Shown piece after piece: positions 60,081 to 64,000 of a stretch of DNA of 64,000 bases (position 1 is the stretch's first letter; every line of letters starts with the position of its first letter). Source of the stretch: Reichenbachiella versicolor (lineage in GTDB: Bacteria; Bacteroidota; Bacteroidia; Cytophagales; Cyclobacteriaceae); the NCBI RefSeq assembly GCF_003171675.1, contig NZ_QFZQ01000002.1, positions 806,001 to 870,000 of the forward strand. The letters run 5' to 3'. The translations under genes were made by a program, and so were the position numbers. The notes beneath the pieces are model-generated. The model saw only the letters and a list, made by a program, of their open reading frames with translations, had not been told where the DNA came from and ran no database searches.

Positions 60081-60831
60081 ACCTATCCGCTACTCCTTCA
60101 TCATTTCCCTATTTACAACTCTCTTTTTGCTAATAGCATGTGATGAAGATAGTTTTCAACTACCAGAGAGCGACTCTCGGACTATTACGGGCTCTACTTC
60201 AAAGTTCCTTGTCAATGATGACTACCTCTACACCATAGATGATAATACGCTGTACGTGTTCGATGTATCAGATAGTGCAAAACTTATATCTAATAACTAT
60301 ATCACAGATGGCATAGAAACCTTATTCATCAATGGAGACCAATTGGTGATAGGAACTTTGAATGGAGCATTGTTCTATGACATTAGTGACCCTTCTCGAC
60401 CAAACTATCTATCTACTTACAATCATGTCACAGCTTGTGATCCAGTAGTTACTCATGGCAACTATGCCTATGTGACGCTTCGTACTGGAACTCAATGCAG
60501 AAGAGGGGTTAATCGATTGGACATAATCAATATCACGAATATTGCAGAACCACAACATGTCAAATCCATAGATATAGAAAGTCCTTTTGGAATGACTATC
60601 CAAGATGACATGTTATTAGTTAGTCAAAATAATAATGGTCTTAGCATTTTCGATATTTCAAATCCGGAGGAAACTAAACTTCTAAAAAAGCACGCTGCCG
60701 TCAATTCAAAAGACCTTATCAAAAATGGTGACATTTTGGTCGCTCATGGCAAATTCGGAATCACACAATTCACAGTGAACGACACAGGTTCAATAAATGT
60801 CATCAGCCAACTATCTTTTTCTAATCTATGA
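60058..60831 (+). CDS. LVIVD-type lipoprotein (second of pair)
   Basis: The start at 60058 gives MILSAIIKPIRYSFIISLFTTLFLLIAC-DEDSFQ, a lipoprotein signal with acidic residues after the Cys; the frame is open upstream to 59947 without a signal. About 257 residues. Repeats of the LVIVD kind: LVNDDYLYTIDDNTLYVFDVSDSAKLI, INGDQLVIGTLNGALFYDISDPSRPNYL, QDDMLLVSQNNNGLSIFDISNPEETKLL, probably a beta-propeller. Overlaps the previous gene by 23 bases and the next by 4 (ATGA). Confidence 0.8.
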   Translation: MILSAIIKPIRYSFIISLFTTLFLLIACDEDSFQLPESDSRTITGSTSKFLVNDDYLYTIDDNTLYVFDVSDSAKLISNNYITDGIETLFINGDQLVIGTLNGALFYDISDPSRPNYLSTYNHVTACDPVVTHGNYAYVTLRTGTQCRRGVNRLDIINITNIAEPQHVKSIDIESPFGMTIQDDMLLVSQNNNGLSIFDISNPEETKLLKKHAAVNSKDLIKNGDILVAHGKFGITQFTVNDTGSINVISQLSFSNL

Positions 60832-61481
60832 AGTCTATAATCACTACTCTATTGGTATTGTCAGCACTTGGAGCTTATTCTCAAGACACTGGTGTAAAAA
60901 AGCACATTATTAGCCCACAGATCAACTTTGCTTCGATCATGCAAAGTTATGCTTCCATTCAGCTGGGTCTTGACTACACTACACCCAAAGGCTATTCTTT
61001 CAGTGTGACTGCTGGAAAGATATTTAGTTCTGAATTTAGTGATCACAACGATACCGAACTGGATCAAAATGGCGGTTACCAAATCAGAGGTGACATCACC
61101 TACGACGGGCTACGACTAGATGAGGATACTTATTTCTATGTAGGCGTAGGATACGTTCATACAGAATCCAGTTTCTACAGTGAGTATATCCTAAAGCGAT
61201 ACTATGAGGAAGAGAAATACTATCAAAATGTGGAACAAGACTATGAAGTAGTCATAGATCAACTTCAGTTCAAATTTGGTCTGTTAGTTCATATGGTACC
61301 AGACGCAATGTACTTCAAAGCGGGTATCAACATAGGTCCCAAATGGAAACGCATGACTCCCGAACCTGATAAATCTCTAGGAGTGGCTGTGACTAACGCT
61401 AGAATAGCTGAGGATTTCGAATCGCTTCCGAGAATGATATCTCTTGATCTTAAACTGGGGCTTTATTTGTTTAGGCTCTGA
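60828..61481 (+). CDS. Outer-membrane beta-barrel protein of the LVIVD operon
   Basis: A 217-residue exported protein (signal peptide ~1-18, AYSQ). The body is barrel-like: SYASIQLGLDYTTPKGYSFSVTAGKIF, YQIRGDITYDGLRLDEDTYFYVGVGYVHTE, LQFKFGLLVHMVPDAMYFKAGINIGPKW, and a final strand SLDLKLGLYLFRL. The ATG overlaps the upstream stop (ATGA), so its translation is coupled to the lipoproteins. It may provide an outer-membrane platform for them (inference). Confidence 0.75.
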   Translation: MKSIITTLLVLSALGAYSQDTGVKKHIISPQINFASIMQSYASIQLGLDYTTPKGYSFSVTAGKIFSSEFSDHNDTELDQNGGYQIRGDITYDGLRLDEDTYFYVGVGYVHTESSFYSEYILKRYYEEEKYYQNVEQDYEVVIDQLQFKFGLLVHMVPDAMYFKAGINIGPKWKRMTPEPDKSLGVAVTNARIAEDFESLPRMISLDLKLGLYLFRL

Positions 61482-61794
61482 GGCTAGAGTATGTATAGAC
61501 TTCTATCCAGTATGATAGGTTAATCGCACAGTCTATAGCATTTCCTCAGTTTGTAAGATTAGACTTATCATAAAAGGCAAAGGAGTCGGTCCTCCCCTAT
61601 ATCTAGGATAAAACTCGACTCCTGCGTCAAATCTAATGTATAGTTGTTATTGTGAATTAGAATTTGTCACATGACGCCTTTCATAACACATGTATCTAAT
61701 TTCCGCCTTCTATTCGAGTTTAGTCCAAGTAGTTCTTGAACCAATATCTCTAAGTACCCTTTTAGGATTTCACTTGCTAAAAGAGTCTGTATTT
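61482..61794. other. 310-base gap between convergent genes
   Basis: Contains a possible weak hairpin GGAGTCG (61582-61588) / CGACTCC (61616-61622) with a long loop. No gene seen. Confidence 0.45.
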
Positions 61795-63999
61795 CTACTC
61801 CTTGATGAATCTAGCCGTCTTTGACAGATCATCACCAGATAATTTCAATACATAGATTCCTGTTGGTAAATCCACTATGGAAATAGCTGCCCCAGATAAG
61901 TTACCTGACAAGACTGAATTGCCTAATAAATCATATATCTCATAACTAGCTTTTCCTGATATACCATCCGTAATATTCAATGTAGAAGTAGCTGGATTTG
62001 GGAATAGACTAATAGCATATGTATCTGTGTCTACTGATAGTAACTCTGACACTTTCACCTTAAAAATCTCAGTTGATTCGAAGGTTCCATCACTTACTGT
62101 GACAGTCACATTGTACTCACCAACTTGACTTGAAGAAGGTGTCCAACTGAACTTACCAGTTGAGGCTTCTATAGTCATACCAAGTGCCTTAGATGCATCG
62201 TCTAGACTATATGTCAGTGCATCCCCATCTATATCCGAGGCAGTTGCTATAAAAGTCAACTCAGAACCTGCGGTGATAGACTGATCTACTATAGATAATT
62301 CTGGCGAAGACTGACTATCAAAGAACCTAGTGAAAACTCCAAAGTTATCTCCATCACCATTACCTCCCCAAGCAATTACAAAATCACCACTATTATCACT
62401 AGCGATCTTTGGTTCACGTTGAGAGCCTGTAGTAGTCTTATTAACTAAGAACTCGTTCCCTATTTTGTTTCCATCAAAGTCAAATCTCTGAGCAAAAACT
62501 CCTGTATTTCTATTAAGTGAACCAGCATCTTGACCAATACTTCTCCATGTCACTACAAATCCTTCTGATCCAGTGGTGACATCCGCTATGGCTTGAACAT
62601 CTGCCGTCTCTGAGTTGACTAATGTTTCAGTTCCTAGCTTGTTTCCTGATTGATCAAATCTCTGAACGTAAATATCATGATCCCCAGTCTGGCCAGTGCT
62701 ATGCCAAGCAACAACAAATGAACCGTCGTCATACATAGACACACTTGGACCACCTTGTGAAGATGTAGTCACTGTATTTACAAGAGTCTCTGCTCCTTGC
62801 TTTTCTCCAGCAGCATTATAGCGTTGGACGTAGATATCAGTATCCTCTTCTTGACCATAACTTTGCCATGCTATTACAAAATCACCGTCTGCGTCCATAC
62901 TTACTGAAGCTCTTGACTGAGCCTTTGTAGTCCATGTATTGACCAAAAACTCTCCACCTTGCTTTTCTCCAGAAGAATTATACCGCTGTGCATGGATGTC
63001 CGACAAATCTTCTTTGCCACTCGACACCCATACCACTACTAAGTCTCCGTCTGCATCCTTCGCTATAGATGGAAGTTCCGAAGAAGCCAATCCCTCATTG
63101 GACACGACTATTTCTTCTCCTTGTTTTTTACCTGAAGCGTCGAATTGCTGAAGGTGAAGTATATTAGAGGTTTGTTTCCATACGACAGCAAAGTCGCCAT
63201 CCGCATCCATCGCCACAGCAGGTTCTTGTTGATACCCTGAGGTTTCTTTATTGACAATGAATTCAGTTCCTACACGAGCCCCGTCTTTGCCAAATCGTTG
63301 AGCATAGATATCATTCGCTGATCCAACTGAGTAACTCTCCCATACTACCACATAGTCACCATCCGCATCCATTGACAAATCATGATTGACTTGGCTTTCC
63401 TCAGCTTTAGTATTGACTAAAAATTCGTCTGCTGATGGTTTTATACGAGGCAGTGACTGTGCCACAGCTTCGATATTGAATGTAACACTACTTTCAGAAT
63501 CGCCTGTCATAGAGATCGTCACTGGATGTTTACCTATCTGTGACTCTGTAGGTGTCCATTTAAATGCCCCCGACACTGGATCAATCGACATTCCTAGTCC
63601 CTTAGATACTGCATCTAGATCATAATTAAAAGAAGGAGTTTTGTCAGTCAAGTTATCATGTCGAACTGAAAACGCTAACGTAAAATCTACATCTACTTTC
63701 TTATCCTCGATCGCTGATAGAGTAGGTTTGACTGTTTCATAGCGTTGAGCAAAAACACCATTGCCTGAACCATCCTTAGCACTACCGTCTTGCCATGCGA
63801 TGATAAATCCTCCCGAAGCATCTGAAGCTACTACTGGTAGTTCTTGAAATCCTGTGGTATGAGTATTCACTACAAATGGTCTTCCATTTGTCCCGTCAGA
63901 CTCCACTATCGCAGCATATATATCATCATCCTTAACAGAGGCAGAATTTTCCTGTTCCCAAGTGATAACAAATTTATCGGTATCAGTGATGGCAGCAGA
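61795..63999 (-). CDS. Large T9SS-exported repeat protein, C-terminal part (5' end outside window)
   Basis: The frame is open to the right edge, so the last ~734 residues are visible; an in-frame GTG at 63906 is not needed as a start. Visible order: part of one repeat domain (FVITWEQENSASVKDDDIYA, ELPVVASDASGGFIIAWQDGS), a He_PIG domain (~PSFNYDLDAVSKGLGMSIDPVSGAFKWTP), about seven propeller-like repeats of the form DGDFVVxWxSxGQxxDxDIYVQRYNxxGEKxGxExLVNT, another He_PIG domain (LTYSLDDASKALGMTIEASTGKFSWTP) and a C-terminal T9SS sorting domain (ISLFPNPATSTLNITDG to ARFIKE). Likely a giant surface or secreted adhesin-like protein. Confidence 0.85.
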   Translation of the reverse strand, partial: SAAITDTDKFVITWEQENSASVKDDDIYAAIVESDGTNGRPFVVNTHTTGFQELPVVASDASGGFIIAWQDGSAKDGSGNGVFAQRYETVKPTLSAIEDKKVDVDFTLAFSVRHDNLTDKTPSFNYDLDAVSKGLGMSIDPVSGAFKWTPTESQIGKHPVTISMTGDSESSVTFNIEAVAQSLPRIKPSADEFLVNTKAEESQVNHDLSMDADGDYVVVWESYSVGSANDIYAQRFGKDGARVGTEFIVNKETSGYQQEPAVAMDADGDFAVVWKQTSNILHLQQFDASGKKQGEEIVVSNEGLASSELPSIAKDADGDLVVVWVSSGKEDLSDIHAQRYNSSGEKQGGEFLVNTWTTKAQSRASVSMDADGDFVIAWQSYGQEEDTDIYVQRYNAAGEKQGAETLVNTVTTSSQGGPSVSMYDDGSFVVAWHSTGQTGDHDIYVQRFDQSGNKLGTETLVNSETADVQAIADVTTGSEGFVVTWRSIGQDAGSLNRNTGVFAQRFDFDGNKIGNEFLVNKTTTGSQREPKIASDNSGDFVIAWGGNGDGDNFGVFTRFFDSQSSPELSIVDQSITAGSELTFIATASDIDGDALTYSLDDASKALGMTIEASTGKFSWTPSSSQVGEYNVTVTVSDGTFESTEIFKVKVSELLSVDTDTYAISLFPNPATSTLNITDGISGKASYEIYDLLGNSVLSGNLSGAAISIVDLPTGIYVLKLSGDDLSKTARFIKE

Positions 64000-64000
64000 A

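Noticed and set aside
1-64000. tRNA, rRNA, insertion sequences, integrases
   Set aside because: No cloverleaf-like sequence, rRNA stretch or transposase/integrase motif was noticed in any intergenic region or ORF.

Overview
The window is AT-rich chromosomal DNA from what is most likely a marine, polysaccharide-degrading member of the Bacteroidota, probably a Cytophagales-type gliding bacterium. The evidence is the gene content: a TonB-dependent outer-membrane receptor, many lipoproteins with acidic residues after the lipid-bearing cysteine, C-terminal type IX secretion (T9SS) sorting domains, SprB repeats, hybrid sensor kinases with AraC output domains, DUF5777 and YceI proteins, and enzymes for agar or porphyran. 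I saw no rRNA, tRNA, CRISPR array or transposase. Species and genus cannot be fixed from the sequence alone.

Layout. 0-7 kb: the 3' end of a TonB-dependent receptor, a GC-rich hairpin repeat block, small DUF1801 and VOC proteins, then two tandem secreted sulfatases. 6.5-10.4 kb: a TlpA-like thioredoxin, a transglutaminase-fold protein without its cysteine, a Crp/Fnr regulator, a flavodoxin-fold oxidoreductase and a small membrane protein. 10.5-13.6 kb: a tightly coupled redox cluster (two c-type cytochrome lipoproteins with an unusual CX4CH motif, YceI, DUF5777). 13.7-17.9 kb: a DUF819 transporter-like protein, CoA-type Nudix hydrolase, DUF350-like protein, active-type transglutaminase and a seven-helix membrane protein. 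17.9-24 kb: an accessory-looking segment with a 21-bp repeat array, a secreted endonuclease I, a phage tail-collar-like protein, a RhiA-like protein, an AraC-type regulator with two DNA-binding domains and a nitrilase; near-identical terminator repeats flank it.

24-31 kb: a 1501-residue T9SS-exported repeat protein and an S41 protease lipoprotein coupled to an outer-membrane protein. 31.5-39.4 kb: two paralogous hybrid kinases facing two surface-type lipoproteins. 39.5-41.9 kb: an ECF sigma / anti-sigma / outer-membrane protein operon. 42-47.6 kb: the agarolytic core (GH117, three GH16 enzymes). 47.7-53.5 kb: a DUF2059-like protein, two more sulfatases and a second ECF sigma module. 53.9-58.1 kb: a T9SS-exported M43-type metalloprotease with an altered zinc motif, then formyltransferase, GNAT and ABM-domain genes. 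58.2-64 kb: a second, inverted 21-bp repeat array, a helical protein built from two repeats, two LVIVD lipoproteins with an outer-membrane barrel, and the 3' part of a large T9SS-exported repeat protein that runs off the window.

Functional reading (inference): surface-attached and secreted GH16 enzymes cut agar or porphyran, sulfatases remove sulfate esters, and GH117 releases 3,6-anhydro-L-galactose from the resulting oligosaccharides. ECF sigma factors and hybrid kinases nearby may tune the surface proteome. The most unusual material is non-coding (the paired inverted 21-bp arrays, the 41-bp hairpin repeats, the nested hairpin at 33.7 kb) plus the nuclease / tail-collar / RhiA-like / double-AraC cassette.
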